NCBI GenBank assembly: GCA_019636555.1
Contig: JAHBXH010000001.1
Span: forward strand, 3,506,928 to 3,570,927
Reading direction: 5' to 3'
DNA length: 64,000 nt
DNA from: Phycisphaeraceae bacterium
Lineage (GTDB): Bacteria; Planctomycetota; Phycisphaerae; Phycisphaerales; UBA1924
Part shown: positions 1 to 9,309 of the stretch, one piece after another
How positions within the stretch are numbered: the stretch's first letter is position 1
Layout of the letters: every line of letters starts with the position of its first letter
Position numbers and translations under genes: made by a program
Notes under the pieces: generated by a model
Told to the model about the DNA's origin: nothing
Databases searched by the model: none
What the model saw: only the letters and a program-made list of their open reading frames with translations

Positions 1-1
1 C

Positions 2-772
2 ACGCTTTTCTCGCCGGTTCCTCGCGACCAGATGCGGCCGATGTCGACCGACCGACCGGATGTCACGGAGTCGCCGTACACGGTGGATGCCGGACATTTC
101 CAGCTCGAAATGAGCTTCGCCGAGTGGACCCTGCGGAACGCCGACTCTTCTTCGCCCCGGGTGCGCGAATGGGGCGTTGCTCCTTTTCTCGCCAAAGCCG
201 GACTGCTCGACAATGTGGATCTTCAGATCGGACTGGAGCCTTATGTGTGGATTCACACCGACGACCCCGCTGGCGGCACGATCGCGCAGGGATTTGGGGA
301 TACAACCGTCCGGCTGAAGGTCAATCTCTACGGGAATGACGACACTTCGGAACACGCGTTCGCGATCGCCGCGATGCCGGCGATCAAGATTCCAACAGCG
401 CATCCCGGAATCGGAAACGACCAGTTCGCGTTCGCGATGATCATCCCAGCGGGATTGGGGCTCGGACACGGATGGGATCTGGGCGCGATGGCCGAGTTCG
501 ACCTTGTGCAAGCGGGCGGGACAGGTTTGTACAGCGTCGACTTTGTTCACACGGCCACGCTCGGAAAAGAATTCACCGAAGCCGTCGGTGCGTTTGTCGA
601 ATACGCGGGGGTCGCAAACTTCTCGCACGCTGAGCCTTACCGGGCTTCGCTCAATCTCGGCGCGTGGTGGCAAGTGACGCCCGACCTCAAGTACGACGGC
701 GGAGTCCGGATCGGACTCACGGACGCCGCGAGCGCCGTCGAGATTTTCGCCGGGATGACCGTGCGGTATTGA
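2..772 (+). CDS. Outer-membrane beta-barrel 'transporter' family protein (5' end missing)
   Basis: The reading frame is open to the window edge, so the signal peptide and true start lie upstream. The visible N-terminus contains STDRPDVTESPYTVDAGHFQ, the pattern that opens the mature part of Phenol_MetA_deg/'transporter'-type outer-membrane proteins. The rest is amphipathic beta-strand-like sequence rich in Gly and aromatic residues and ends in VRY, which fits a beta-barrel C-terminus. It ends 9 bp before mntH on the same strand, so the two are probably cotranscribed and this barrel may serve metal passage across the outer membrane; that role is inferred from position only. The family has no firmly established substrate. 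Confidence 0.7.
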   Translation, partial: TLFSPVPRDQMRPMSTDRPDVTESPYTVDAGHFQLEMSFAEWTLRNADSSSPRVREWGVAPFLAKAGLLDNVDLQIGLEPYVWIHTDDPAGGTIAQGFGDTTVRLKVNLYGNDDTSEHAFAIAAMPAIKIPTAHPGIGNDQFAFAMIIPAGLGLGHGWDLGAMAEFDLVQAGGTGLYSVDFVHTATLGKEFTEAVGAFVEYAGVANFSHAEPYRASLNLGAWWQVTPDLKYDGGVRIGLTDAASAVEIFAGMTVRY

Positions 773-781
773 GAAGAGACC

Positions 782-2206
782 ATGACAAACACTCCGCCGA
801 ATCCATCCGACCCGACTCCAGCAACCCCTGCGATCGAGCCCGGCTGGCGAGCCCGAAGCTCAACTCCTTCGCTCGCGGAGGTGCACGCATCAGTCCCGGT
901 CCCCACCACCGGTTCGTTCTGGAAGAAGCTTTTCGCGTTTACTGGGCCGGGGCTGATGGTCTCGGTCGGATACATGGACCCGGGCAACTGGGCGACGGAC
1001 CTCGCGGGCGGCGCGCAGTTCGGATACACGCTGCTCACGGTCATTCTGATCTCGAACATCATGGCGATGGTGCTGCAGCACCTCGCGCTGAAGCTCGGCG
1101 TTGTGACCGGGCGCGATCTGGCCCAGGCCTGCCGCGATCACTACAGCAAGCCCGTTGGATTCGTTTTGTGGGTGTTGTGTGAAATCGCGATTGCCGCGTG
1201 CGATCTTGCGGAAGTGATCGGTTCCGCGATCGCGCTCAATCTGCTGTTCGGAATCCCGTTGTGGCTCGGCGTGTGCATCACCGCTGTCGATGTGCTTCTG
1301 ATTCTCACGCTGCAGTATCGCGGTTTCCGCGCAATCGAGGCCGTGATCGCGGCACTCGTGCTCACCATCGGCCTGTGCTTTGCGTACGAGATGATCGCGT
1401 CGAGGCCGGATATTCTCGGCATCGCTTCGGGACTCTTGCCCCGCCCGGAGGTCGTGACCGACCCCGCCAAGCTCTACATCGCCATCGGCATTCTGGGTGC
1501 GACCGTCATGCCGCACAATCTTTACCTGCACAGCAGCATCGTGCAGACGCGCCGATACGAACGCACCGACGCGGGCAAGGCGATGGCGGTGAAATTCGCG
1601 ACCATCGACTCGACCGCCGCGCTGTTCATCGCGTTCTTCATCAACGCCGCGATTCTCATTCTTGCCGCGGCAACGTTCCACAATTCCGGCCACCAGGATG
1701 TCGCGGGAATCGAGCAGGCGTTCGAACTTCTTACGCCCGTGCTCGGCGCGACTGCCGCGAGCACGGTCTTTGCGATCGCCCTTCTCGCCAGCGGCCAGAA
1801 CAGCACGCTGACCGGCACGCTCGCCGGGCAGATCGTCATGGAAGGGTTTTTGAATATCCGGCTGAAGCCGTGGCTTCGACGCCTCATCACCCGCATGGTC
1901 GCGATCGTTCCGGCCGCGATCGTCGCGGTTCTGTACGGTTCCAAGGGCGTTAACGAGCTGCTCATCCTGAGCCAGGTCATTCTCTCGCTGCAGTTGTCGT
2001 TCGCGGTGATTCCGCTCGTGATGTTCACTTCCGACCGGACGAAGATGGGGCGCTTTGTCAACGGAACCTGGCTCAAGACTATTTCGTGGTCGATGGCAGT
2101 CGTGATCGTGGTTCTGAACGGGTATTTGCTTTATGAAACCGCAGTGGAATGGATCAAACCCGCGCCCGACACGAACGTGGCTACTCCACAATCCGATGGC
2201 GAGTGA
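782..2206 (+). CDS. mntH: NRAMP-family divalent metal (Mn2+/Fe2+) transporter
   Basis: Proton-coupled importer of Mn2+/Fe2+ in the inner membrane. The 474-aa product has many hydrophobic segments and both metal-binding signatures of the family: DPGN at residues 66-69 (first transmembrane helix) and MPHN at 243-246 (sixth helix). About 50 hydrophilic N-terminal residues precede the first helix, making it longer than the roughly 410-aa E. coli MntH. The start is preceded by GAAGAGA. The stop lies inside the first codons of the downstream mntR-type regulator, so import and its metal-sensing regulator are translationally coupled. Mn2+ preference is inferred from that neighbour. Confidence 0.93.
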   Translation: MTNTPPNPSDPTPATPAIEPGWRARSSTPSLAEVHASVPVPTTGSFWKKLFAFTGPGLMVSVGYMDPGNWATDLAGGAQFGYTLLTVILISNIMAMVLQHLALKLGVVTGRDLAQACRDHYSKPVGFVLWVLCEIAIAACDLAEVIGSAIALNLLFGIPLWLGVCITAVDVLLILTLQYRGFRAIEAVIAALVLTIGLCFAYEMIASRPDILGIASGLLPRPEVVTDPAKLYIAIGILGATVMPHNLYLHSSIVQTRRYERTDAGKAMAVKFATIDSTAALFIAFFINAAILILAAATFHNSGHQDVAGIEQAFELLTPVLGATAASTVFAIALLASGQNSTLTGTLAGQIVMEGFLNIRLKPWLRRLITRMVAIVPAAIVAVLYGSKGVNELLILSQVILSLQLSFAVIPLVMFTSDRTKMGRFVNGTWLKTISWSMAVVIVVLNGYLLYETAVEWIKPAPDTNVATPQSDGE

Positions 2207-2861
2207 AACCGTTGAAAACTACTTGAAAGCGCTGGACGCGCTCTGCCGCGAGTCGCCGACGGGCGAAGCGGGCATGAAACGTCTCGCCGCGGTGGTTGGC
2301 GTCACGACCGGAACCGCGACAAGCATGGCGAAGAAGCTGGCGGCGGCCAAGCTCGCGAAGTACGAGCGTTTCGGCGGGATTTCTCTGACGGCGAAAGGGC
2401 AGTCCGCGGCACGAGACATCCTGCGCCGCCATCGGCTGATCGAAACCTTTCTTGTCGAAACGCTCAAACTCGACTGGTCGGTTGTGCACGCCGAGGCCGA
2501 GCGCCTCGAGCACGCGATCTCCCCCACGGTTCTCGAAGCGCTCGACCGGCATCTGGGCCATCCGAGTGTCGATCCGCACGGCGATCCGATTCCGGATGGC
2601 AAGGGTGGCGTGCGCGAAGCGCGGGGGCAGTCGCTTTGCGGGTTTCCCAAAGGAGCGCGCGTTCGAGTGGCTCGCGTTGCCGATCAGGATCGTGAATTCC
2701 TCGAATTCATTGCGCGCCAGGGACTCAAGCCCGGCACGCTCGCCACCATCACGGAAATTGATGCACCTGCGCAGTCGATTCGCGTTACGCCCGAAGGCGG
2801 CCAGGCGATTTCGTTGGGATTCGCTGCAGCGGCCAAAATCATGGCCGAAATGCCCGTCTAA
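2196..2861 (+). CDS. mntR: DtxR/MntR-family metal-dependent transcriptional regulator
   Basis: A 221-aa metal-sensing repressor: an N-terminal winged helix (about residues 1-70), a dimerisation and metal-binding region with HRLIE at 79-83 and a downstream ERLEHAIS segment supplying His/Glu ligands, and a C-terminal FeoA/SH3-like domain (about 150-221). I chose the ATG at 2196, giving [13 protein letters not shown], because this is where homology-like sequence begins; longer in-frame starts would sit deep inside mntH. It overlaps mntH by 11 bp. It presumably represses its own operon when Mn2+ is plentiful; no operator was identified. Mn rather than Fe specificity is inferred from linkage. Confidence 0.9.
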   Translation: MASETVENYLKALDALCRESPTGEAGMKRLAAVVGVTTGTATSMAKKLAAAKLAKYERFGGISLTAKGQSAARDILRRHRLIETFLVETLKLDWSVVHAEAERLEHAISPTVLEALDRHLGHPSVDPHGDPIPDGKGGVREARGQSLCGFPKGARVRVARVADQDREFLEFIARQGLKPGTLATITEIDAPAQSIRVTPEGGQAISLGFAAAAKIMAEMPV

Positions 2862-2947
2862 AGGCCTCGTCCAGCCACCGAACAAGAACCGAGCTCGCCC
2901 CGCTTGCCAGCGATTCTGCCGCTGCAATCGCCTATCCTTCTCCCCCT

Positions 2948-3841
2948 ATGGGCAAGACCCGCGAAATCAAGAAACGCATCAGGGCCGTCGGCAATATTCG
3001 GCGCATCACAAAGACCATGCAGATGATCGCGACCGCCAAGTTCTCGGCGGCTCAGCAGCGATCGGTCTCGAGCCGCCCCTACACCGACGCTCTTTTCGAA
3101 CTCGTGGCGAGCCTCGCCAAGAGCCTGACCGACGTGAAGCACCCATTGCTCACCGGCGGCACGGCGAAGACCGGAGCCAAGCCTCTCCTGCTCGTCCTCA
3201 CCTCCGATCGCGGCCTGTGCGGACCGTACAACGGCAGCATCCTGCGCACCGGCATGCACTTTGTTCGGGAGAATCCGTCGCACCGAGCGGGATTCATCGA
3301 GCTCGTCGGCAAGAAGGGTGCAGGCTTCCTCAAGTACAACCAGATTCCGGTTTCGCAGCAGCACAACCAGTTCGGCGACAAGCCCAGCTACGAAAAGGTT
3401 GAGGAACTCGCGCAGAACTACATCGACCGGTTTTCGAACGGCGATATTTCGAGCGTTCACGTCATCTACATGAAGTTCATCTCTGCGGGCAAGCAGATCC
3501 CGACGGTCATGCAACTGCTGCCGTTCAAGGCCGATTCGCTCGAATCGAAGACCGAAAAACCGGAGTCCAAGAGCGGCATGAAGGTGCAGTACGAGTTCAG
3601 CCCGTCCGCCGAGGAGCTGCTCGGTGAACTGCTGCCTTCTGCGGTCAAGGCTGTTCTCTTCCAGGCGTTCAACGACGCGATCGTCAGCGAACAGGTCGCA
3701 CGCATGGTCGCGATGAAGGCCGCAACCGACAACGCCGGCAAGATGGGCAAACGCCTCACCCGCGTCTACAACCGTGCCCGCCAGGCGCAGATCACGACCG
3801 AGCTCACCGAAATCGTCGCCGGTGCCGCGGCATTGGGCTGA
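2948..3841 (+). CDS. atpG: F0F1 ATP synthase subunit gamma
   Basis: Central rotor-shaft subunit of the F1 sector, coupling proton flow to ATP synthesis. The 297-aa product has the family's two conserved coiled-coil ends: N-terminal GKTREIKKRIRAVGNIRRIT followed by TKTMQMIATAKF, and C-terminal YNRARQAQITTELTEIV. Length is typical for the family. The start ATG directly follows a pyrimidine-rich stretch without a strong ribosome-binding site. No other atp gene is adjacent: mntR lies upstream and a glycosyltransferase downstream, so this subunit is detached from any atp operon. A second atpG elsewhere, or a split atp locus, cannot be judged from this window. Confidence 0.95.
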   Translation: MGKTREIKKRIRAVGNIRRITKTMQMIATAKFSAAQQRSVSSRPYTDALFELVASLAKSLTDVKHPLLTGGTAKTGAKPLLLVLTSDRGLCGPYNGSILRTGMHFVRENPSHRAGFIELVGKKGAGFLKYNQIPVSQQHNQFGDKPSYEKVEELAQNYIDRFSNGDISSVHVIYMKFISAGKQIPTVMQLLPFKADSLESKTEKPESKSGMKVQYEFSPSAEELLGELLPSAVKAVLFQAFNDAIVSEQVARMVAMKAATDNAGKMGKRLTRVYNRARQAQITTELTEIVAGAAALG

Positions 3842-3880
3842 TCGGCGTTCTCGATTCGCCGACATGCGGAGCCAAAGCCG

Positions 3881-5005
3881 ATGAGCCGCACGCGTGCGAT
3901 CCTGTATCTCGCGCCGACATTTCTCGCCAATCGCGCCGGCAAACAGATCCGGGGCGTGCAGGTGATGGATTTCCAGATCCTCTCCGATCTCGTCTCGCTC
4001 GGTCATCAATTGTGCGTGCCGCTGGAACGGACCTGGAAATCGAAATTCGATGAGCAGCTGGGTGCGCAATCGCGTGCGCCCAATCTGGAAGTCGTTCTGG
4101 TTCCCGCGTTGCGCAAGCCGCTCTTGACGACCGTTGCCGCGGCGGTTGCGCTTCGCAATCGCACGTTCGATGTCGCGATTGTGGGCAACGTGGCCCGGGG
4201 AATTGTGCCCGGCGTGAACATGATGCTCAAGCGGGGCGTGTTCGCGCGGCTGGTGATCCAAGCGAACGCGGCGCCGAAAGCTTCGTTCCTGAAAACGCTC
4301 TCGCGCTGGCCCGCGCGCGTCGTCGCCGTCAGCCGCCACGTGGCCGATGCTTTTCCGTTGAAAACCGGGGGACAACCGGTGGACGTGTATTACGGGATCT
4401 CGAACCCCGACGCGTTCTTTCCTGCCCCCGAGGCGCGGCAGCAAAGGCCGGTGCGATTCTGCATGCTCGGCAAGCTGGATACGGCGCTGAAGGGCGTGGA
4501 GGGCGTGATACGCGCCTTCTCGGCGCTTCCCCAGGATTGCGCCGCGCGTTGCGAGCTGCACCTCGCGAGCTATCCGCGGATGCCCGACGAGCGCACACGG
4601 AGCGCGTGGGGCTCGCGGGTCATCCCTTATCCGTGGATGACGGCCGCCGAGATTCCGGGCTTTCTGCGGGCGATGGATGTGCTCATCATCGCCTCGGCTT
4701 CGGAAACCTACTCGCAGGCGTGCGTACAAGCAATGCTGACGGGGATGCCGGTCATCGGCCGCGATCTCCCGGCAATCCGCGAAAAACTGGGCACAGAGGC
4801 CGGCATTTGCTTCAAGAGCCAATCCGAACTGACGGACGCGATGCGCATGCTTGCGTGTGACCCGTTGCGGCGTGCGGCGATGGGGAGCAAAGGAAGGACG
4901 CACGCTCTCGAGCACTGCGTCTGGAAGACCTCAGAGTTCCTCGATCGATTTGTATTTCCGTCACAAGCGGGATCGGAAACGGCCGCTTCGAGCCGCGATG
5001 CCTGA
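3881..5005 (+). CDS. Family-4-type (GT-B) glycosyltransferase
   Basis: A 374-aa glycosyltransferase of the GT1/GT4 superfamily. The C-terminal half contains the nucleotide-sugar site signature ASASETYSQACVQAMLTGMP, corresponding to the E-x7-E region, followed by VIGRDLPAIREKLG. The N-terminal half (from YLAPTFLANRAGKQIRGVQV) fits the acceptor domain. No transmembrane segment is evident, so it probably acts at the cytoplasmic face on a lipid- or polysaccharide-linked acceptor. It stands alone on the plus strand and converges on trmL with adjoining stop codons (5005/5006), so context does not reveal the glycan it builds. Confidence 0.8.
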   Translation: MSRTRAILYLAPTFLANRAGKQIRGVQVMDFQILSDLVSLGHQLCVPLERTWKSKFDEQLGAQSRAPNLEVVLVPALRKPLLTTVAAAVALRNRTFDVAIVGNVARGIVPGVNMMLKRGVFARLVIQANAAPKASFLKTLSRWPARVVAVSRHVADAFPLKTGGQPVDVYYGISNPDAFFPAPEARQQRPVRFCMLGKLDTALKGVEGVIRAFSALPQDCAARCELHLASYPRMPDERTRSAWGSRVIPYPWMTAAEIPGFLRAMDVLIIASASETYSQACVQAMLTGMPVIGRDLPAIREKLGTEAGICFKSQSELTDAMRMLACDPLRRAAMGSKGRTHALEHCVWKTSEFLDRFVFPSQAGSETAASSRDA

Positions 5006-5515
5006 TCACTGTCGGATGACGCCTCGGTCATCGATGGCAATCTCTCCTCGCGCCCGCATCTGGCGGATAGCTTCGTATGCCGCGGCGCAGACCGCTGTCG
5101 CAAGGTTCAGCCCGCGCTCTCCGTCGACCATGGGAAAGCGCAGGCACTGTTCCGGAGAGGCTTGTCGCAGAATCGACTCGGGCAAGCCCGCTGTCTCTTT
5201 CCCAAAGACCAGCCAGTCACCCCTGTGAAAATCGGCGTCAAACACACTCCGCGCGGCGAACGCAGAGAAATACCAGATCCGATTGGAAGAAGCGCGACTT
5301 TGAAAGTCCGACCACGAATCGTGATGTTCGACAGAAAGCCGCGGCCAGTAGTCCAGCCCGGCGCGCCGGCAGGCTTTCTCGCTCGTGTCGAACCCGAGCG
5401 GGCGGATCAGGTGGAGCGAGCACCCAAGCACGATCGCCGTGCGACCGATGTTGCCGGTGTTGTTGGGAATCTCCGGCTCGTGCAGAACGAGATTCAGCAG
5501 AGGCGGCGTATTCAC
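5006..5515 (-). CDS. trmL: tRNA (cytidine(34)-2'-O)-methyltransferase (SPOUT family)
   Basis: Methylates the ribose of the wobble nucleotide in tRNA-Leu isoacceptors. The 169-aa product shows the SPOUT trefoil-knot motifs in order: HEPEIPNNTGNIGRTA near the N-terminus, LIRPLGF and RRAGLDYW, FGKETAGLP in the middle, and RGLNLATAVCAAAYEA near the C-terminus. I place the start at a GTG whose last two bases form the TGA stop of the upstream gene (GTGA overlap); there is no in-frame ATG nearby and homology-like sequence begins there (NTPPLLNLVLHEPE). This overlap implies translational coupling to the thioredoxin-like gene. Confidence 0.88.
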   Translation of the reverse strand: MNTPPLLNLVLHEPEIPNNTGNIGRTAIVLGCSLHLIRPLGFDTSEKACRRAGLDYWPRLSVEHHDSWSDFQSRASSNRIWYFSAFAARSVFDADFHRGDWLVFGKETAGLPESILRQASPEQCLRFPMVDGERGLNLATAVCAAAYEAIRQMRARGEIAIDDRGVIRQ

Positions 5516-6858
5516 TTCTTGGGCGGCGTTTGCGCCGCAGAACCCACACTCTCGCCTTTGGCCGCCTTCAGGTAATCGGATTCGGCCTTGCGGCGAGCCT
5601 GCACGCCGGGATCGACTTCGAGCACGCGATCGAGAGCCCCTCGTGCTTCCGGAGAGCCGATGAAACCCCACCAACGCGTCATGCCGTCGGATGAAACAAT
5701 GGCCACATAGGGGAGCGAAATCTCGCTCTGCGAGGTGACGGTCTTGAGAACACTTCCCGGAAGGTCGACGACCATCGCGTGGTCGTAGCGACGAGCCGAT
5801 TGAAACTCCTGCATGCGCTGGAGAGCTGTTTCGGGGGTGAGGGACTTTCTCGCCCTTTCCTCGTCGGACATGTGGTCGTTGCGCTGGCCGAGCGAACTCA
5901 TGTCGGTCAGCACACCAACCACGACAAGATCCCGCTGATATTGGCGCTGCATCAGATCGGCGAGCCGTTGCATCTGCTCGTAGGAGGCGGGAATCCCGGG
6001 ATTCCAGAAGTAGAGCAACGCCGCTCGACCCGCGAGCGGCGGCTGCGCCGGCGACCACCCGGCGTTCGGCAGCGTGACCTTGTGCGATTCACCGCTCGAA
6101 GAACCGCGATCGTCGCTCGGAAGCTTTGGCCAGTTCGCGGCACTGTATTGGTCCGCGGTCGGGGCGGTGAAGGGCAACTCCGGGAGGTTGCGGAGCAGGT
6201 CGCTTTGGCTGTTGATCGAAGCGGTCCGAGTTTCCGCGATCTCTTTTGCGCGCCTCGACTCGGCCTCGCGCTGATTGATCGATGCCGCGTCCTCCCGCTT
6301 CTCGGAAAGCAAGAACGTCACAGCTTCGTCCACGGATTCGTTCGCGATATCCGCAAACCGAAGTTGCCCGGCGCGATCGATGAGATAGAAATTCGGGTCT
6401 TGCGCGCTCAGAAGAGCGCTGCGGAATTCGCCGTTGGCATCGTGAGCGATCAGCATGGTGGCCCCGGCGGGCGCCTCGGGCTTGGCGGCGTCTTTCCAAC
6501 CATCCGGGTTGTGCGCCGCGATGACGACGAGCCCTTCTTTTCCGTATGCCTCCACCGCGCGGCGCGCGATCGTGAGCGCGCGAGCGGCCGGACGGTACCA
6601 GTCCGAATAGGTCACAATGAGTACGACCTTGCCATCGAGTGCCGCTTGCGTGGGCGCGGGGCCGTTCTTCCAGTCCGACAGCTTGTTGAAAAGTGTCCAA
6701 TCGAACGGCGTTCGCTCCATCGCGGTGAGCTTTACGCGGCGCTCGCCGGCGCCCTTGCGATTCGGATCGAATGTTCCATCACCCGCCAGAGAAGGTGAGG
6801 CGATCCCGGTGAATAGGGCAACGACAAGCGCCGGCGTGAGAATCTTCGAATACCGCAT
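5512..6858 (-). CDS. Secreted protein with two degenerate thioredoxin-like domains
   Basis: A 448-aa exported protein (signal peptide MRYSKILTPALVVALFTGIA ending near SLAGD). Two thioredoxin/TlpA-like units are visible: about residues 65-190, with KVVLIVTYSDWYRP where the WCxxC would be, and about 280-430, with AALLYFWNPGIPAS at the equivalent place. Neither keeps a CxxC, so dithiol chemistry is unlikely and a binding or scaffold role is more plausible; that is inference. The start was chosen for its AGGAG six bases upstream; the longer in-frame option lacks a signal peptide at its N-terminus. The gene overlaps the trmL start by 4 bp. Confidence 0.72.
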   Translation of the reverse strand: MRYSKILTPALVVALFTGIASPSLAGDGTFDPNRKGAGERRVKLTAMERTPFDWTLFNKLSDWKNGPAPTQAALDGKVVLIVTYSDWYRPAARALTIARRAVEAYGKEGLVVIAAHNPDGWKDAAKPEAPAGATMLIAHDANGEFRSALLSAQDPNFYLIDRAGQLRFADIANESVDEAVTFLLSEKREDAASINQREAESRRAKEIAETRTASINSQSDLLRNLPELPFTAPTADQYSAANWPKLPSDDRGSSSGESHKVTLPNAGWSPAQPPLAGRAALLYFWNPGIPASYEQMQRLADLMQRQYQRDLVVVGVLTDMSSLGQRNDHMSDEERARKSLTPETALQRMQEFQSARRYDHAMVVDLPGSVLKTVTSQSEISLPYVAIVSSDGMTRWWGFIGSPEARGALDRVLEVDPGVQARRKAESDYLKAAKGESVGSAAQTPPKK

Positions 6859-6980
6859 CGCGAACTCCTGCGGAAGAATGGGGCGAGCGACAATCATACG
6901 GACGGGCAACGAACGGGTTCGAGCCGTAACCGGTGCCTCGGATTGAGCATTCGACCCCCGAAATACGCCTCTGTTTCAGG

Positions 6981-8303
6981 CTATTCGAGAACACCCGTCA
7001 TATTGCCCGGAAGGTCCTTGTCGTCTATTCGCCGGATGCTCGCACCAAGCGACGCGAGGCGGTCTTCCATCTGTTCGTAGCCCCGGTCGAGGTGGTAGAC
7101 ACGGTTGATGATCGTCGTTCCTTCCGCGGCCATGCCGGCGAGCACGAGACCGGCGCTGGCCCGAAGATCGCTCGCCATCACAGGGGCGCCGACCAGCTTC
7201 CGCACGCCGCTGACAATCACGGTCGGTCCCTGGCGCATCAGGCGTGCACCCATGCGCGACAACTCGGCCACGTGGAGAAAGCGCTCAGGGAAAATGCGCT
7301 CGGTGATCACGCTGTTTCCGTCGGCGAGCGTGAGCGTCGCCATCATTTGCGCCTGGAGATCGGTCGGGAAGCCGGGGTGAGGCTGTGTTGTGAATTCCAC
7401 CGGTCGGAGTGTTCGCGCGCTGGTGACACGAACGGTGGCGCGAAGCAGGTCGGTCCCGCTCACTGCGAGCTGGATTCCCATCGCGCCGAGCTTGTCCTTG
7501 ACCACCAGCATGGCATCGATCGGACAGTTTTCGAGTGTGATATCGCCGTTGGTGATCGCCGCCGCCAGCATGAACGTTCCCGCTTCGATCCGGTCGGCCA
7601 TGACGGTGTGATCCACGCCGGAGAGTTTCTCCACTCCTTCCACCACCAGCCGGGGTGACCCGTGTCCCTGGATGCGGGCACCCATCCGGATCAGCATGTT
7701 CGCGAGATCGACAATCTCGGGTTCGCACGCGGCCGACTCGATGACCGTCGTTCCCTTCGCCAACGTCGCGGCACAGAGGATGTTCGCGGTGCCAAGCACC
7801 GTCGAACCGAATTGGCCACCGAGGAAAATGGTCGCGCCTTTCAACCCGTTGCGCGGCGCCTTGGCGATGATGTCGCCGCCGTTGAGTGTGATCTCGGCGC
7901 CGAGAGCGGCAAGCCCGCGCAGATGAAGATCAACGGGACGATCGCCGATCGCGCACCCGCCGGGCATGGAGACTTTGGCGTAGCCCCGCCGGGCGACCAG
8001 AGGGCCCAGCGTGCTGATGCTCGCACGCATCGTGCGAACGATCTCGTATCGTGCGTGACATTTGGTCAAATCCTGCGAGTGCAGGGTCATCATTCCCGGC
8101 TTCTCGCCGGTCTGGACGCAGCCGAGTTCCGCGAGCAAGCTGCGCAGGCTGCGGATATCCGCAAGGTTCGGAACGTCCCTCAGCGTGACCGGCTCGTCGG
8201 TGAGCAGAGGCACGCACATCAGCGGCAGCGCGGCATTCTTGCTGCCATTGATCCGAAGCCTGCCCTCCAGGCGCCGACCGCCTTCGATCACGAACGTATC
8301 CAT
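6981..8303 (-). CDS. murA: UDP-N-acetylglucosamine 1-carboxyvinyltransferase
   Basis: First committed step of peptidoglycan synthesis: transfers enolpyruvate from PEP to UDP-GlcNAc. The 440-aa product starts MDTFVIEGGRRLEGRLRING with the substrate-binding NGSKNAALP motif. It retains the catalytic cysteine in GGCAIGDRPVD (Cys117), which in known MurA enzymes is the PEP-adduct residue and the fosfomycin target. Start supported by GGAGG seven bases upstream; a longer in-frame option adds 30 unrelated residues. Its presence means this lineage makes peptidoglycan precursors, relevant to the former view of planctomycetes as wall-less. No other mur genes are adjacent. Confidence 0.95.
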   Translation of the reverse strand: MDTFVIEGGRRLEGRLRINGSKNAALPLMCVPLLTDEPVTLRDVPNLADIRSLRSLLAELGCVQTGEKPGMMTLHSQDLTKCHARYEIVRTMRASISTLGPLVARRGYAKVSMPGGCAIGDRPVDLHLRGLAALGAEITLNGGDIIAKAPRNGLKGATIFLGGQFGSTVLGTANILCAATLAKGTTVIESAACEPEIVDLANMLIRMGARIQGHGSPRLVVEGVEKLSGVDHTVMADRIEAGTFMLAAAITNGDITLENCPIDAMLVVKDKLGAMGIQLAVSGTDLLRATVRVTSARTLRPVEFTTQPHPGFPTDLQAQMMATLTLADGNSVITERIFPERFLHVAELSRMGARLMRQGPTVIVSGVRKLVGAPVMASDLRASAGLVLAGMAAEGTTIINRVYHLDRGYEQMEDRLASLGASIRRIDDKDLPGNMTGVLE

Positions 8304-8438
8304 TCCCGTGCCTCCATGCCGCGACCGATCCGGCGCGCGAATCCTATATCGGTTCGGATAGACGCTGGACAGCAACAGCCCCGGAACGAGCACGCGGAGC
8401 AGGAAACTGACTTGGTCTGTGCCGAAGCGAGAGCGGTC

Positions 8439-9239
8439 TCAGGGCGTGGCGGGTTCGGCTCGAACCAATTCCGTATGAGAAGCCCCTTCAATTGGCTTTC
8501 CCGGAGAGGCCTGCACCAGCACGACGACGGAAGCGCGATCGACTTGCAAATCAGCCGGAATTGCGAAATCGATTTCGGGCTTGGTGTTCAATTCGGATTC
8601 GATAGTCTTCGAGACTCGAACGACGCTCTGGTGGCTGAGTTTCCGACCCGCATTCTCGCCCCGGCGAACGTCGCTGGAGAGACCCTTTTCAGTGACCGCG
8701 ACCAAGACCGTCCACTTGCGAATCAACTTTTCGATCTTGTCGCTCTTTCCAAGCCGGACGACGACGTGAAGTTGCCGACCGGTTTCGCTGGTCTCTTTCC
8801 ATTTCGCGGTGGCTGAAACGGGGATCGGCTTTGGACGGAGTAGTTCGGCCGCGATCTCTCGCTCGGCGCGAGCCCGATCAGAGCCGACAAAGCCCACCTT
8901 GCCTCCAACGACCAACTCGGGCGTGTAGAGGCTTTGATCGCCGAGAGAATCGCGATATTCCTGCTGACGCTGAGTGGCGCCGGGTGAACTCCAAGGATCT
9001 TTCCAACCGAGGTTGTTCCAGTAGTCCACGTGGAACGAGAGCGCGATCAGGTCGCCGGCCTTGGCGTGCTCATCGATCAACTCGGCGAGCAATTTGTCCG
9101 CGGGCGGGCAGGAGGAGCATCCTTCCGAGGTGAATAACTCGACGACCGCGGCGGGCTTCATTTCCGATGCTCGAGCCCCGGATTCCGGATCGGCAACCGC
9201 CAAATGAATCCCGAGCAACGACATGACGACTGCAATCAT
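8439..9239 (-). CDS. DUF1223 family exported thioredoxin-like protein
   Basis: A 266-aa protein with an N-terminal signal sequence (MIAVVMSLLGIHLAVA). The DUF1223 signature is clear: VVELFTSEGCSSCPPAD, carrying a CxxC of thioredoxin-like type, then SFHVDYWNNLGWKDPWSSP, and YTPELVVGGKVGFVGSD. The family adopts a thioredoxin-like fold and is assumed to act in the periplasm; no reaction is established. Start ATG has GGGAG at suitable spacing. It sits between murA and queA on the same strand with gaps of 70-135 bp, so it need not be in an operon with them. Confidence 0.85.
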   Translation of the reverse strand: MIAVVMSLLGIHLAVADPESGARASEMKPAAVVELFTSEGCSSCPPADKLLAELIDEHAKAGDLIALSFHVDYWNNLGWKDPWSSPGATQRQQEYRDSLGDQSLYTPELVVGGKVGFVGSDRARAEREIAAELLRPKPIPVSATAKWKETSETGRQLHVVVRLGKSDKIEKLIRKWTVLVAVTEKGLSSDVRRGENAGRKLSHQSVVRVSKTIESELNTKPEIDFAIPADLQVDRASVVVLVQASPGKPIEGASHTELVRAEPATP

Positions 9240-9309
9240 CGCGCACTCCCTTGAGAGTTCGATGCCGCGAAGAGCGGATTGGTTTGAACAAACGGCCGTT
9301 TTTTGACGC

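Noticed and set aside
2858..4915. A 685-codon minus-strand frame over atpG and the glycosyltransferase.
   Set aside because: Arg/His/Leu-rich translation without motifs; both plus-strand genes are clearly recognisable.
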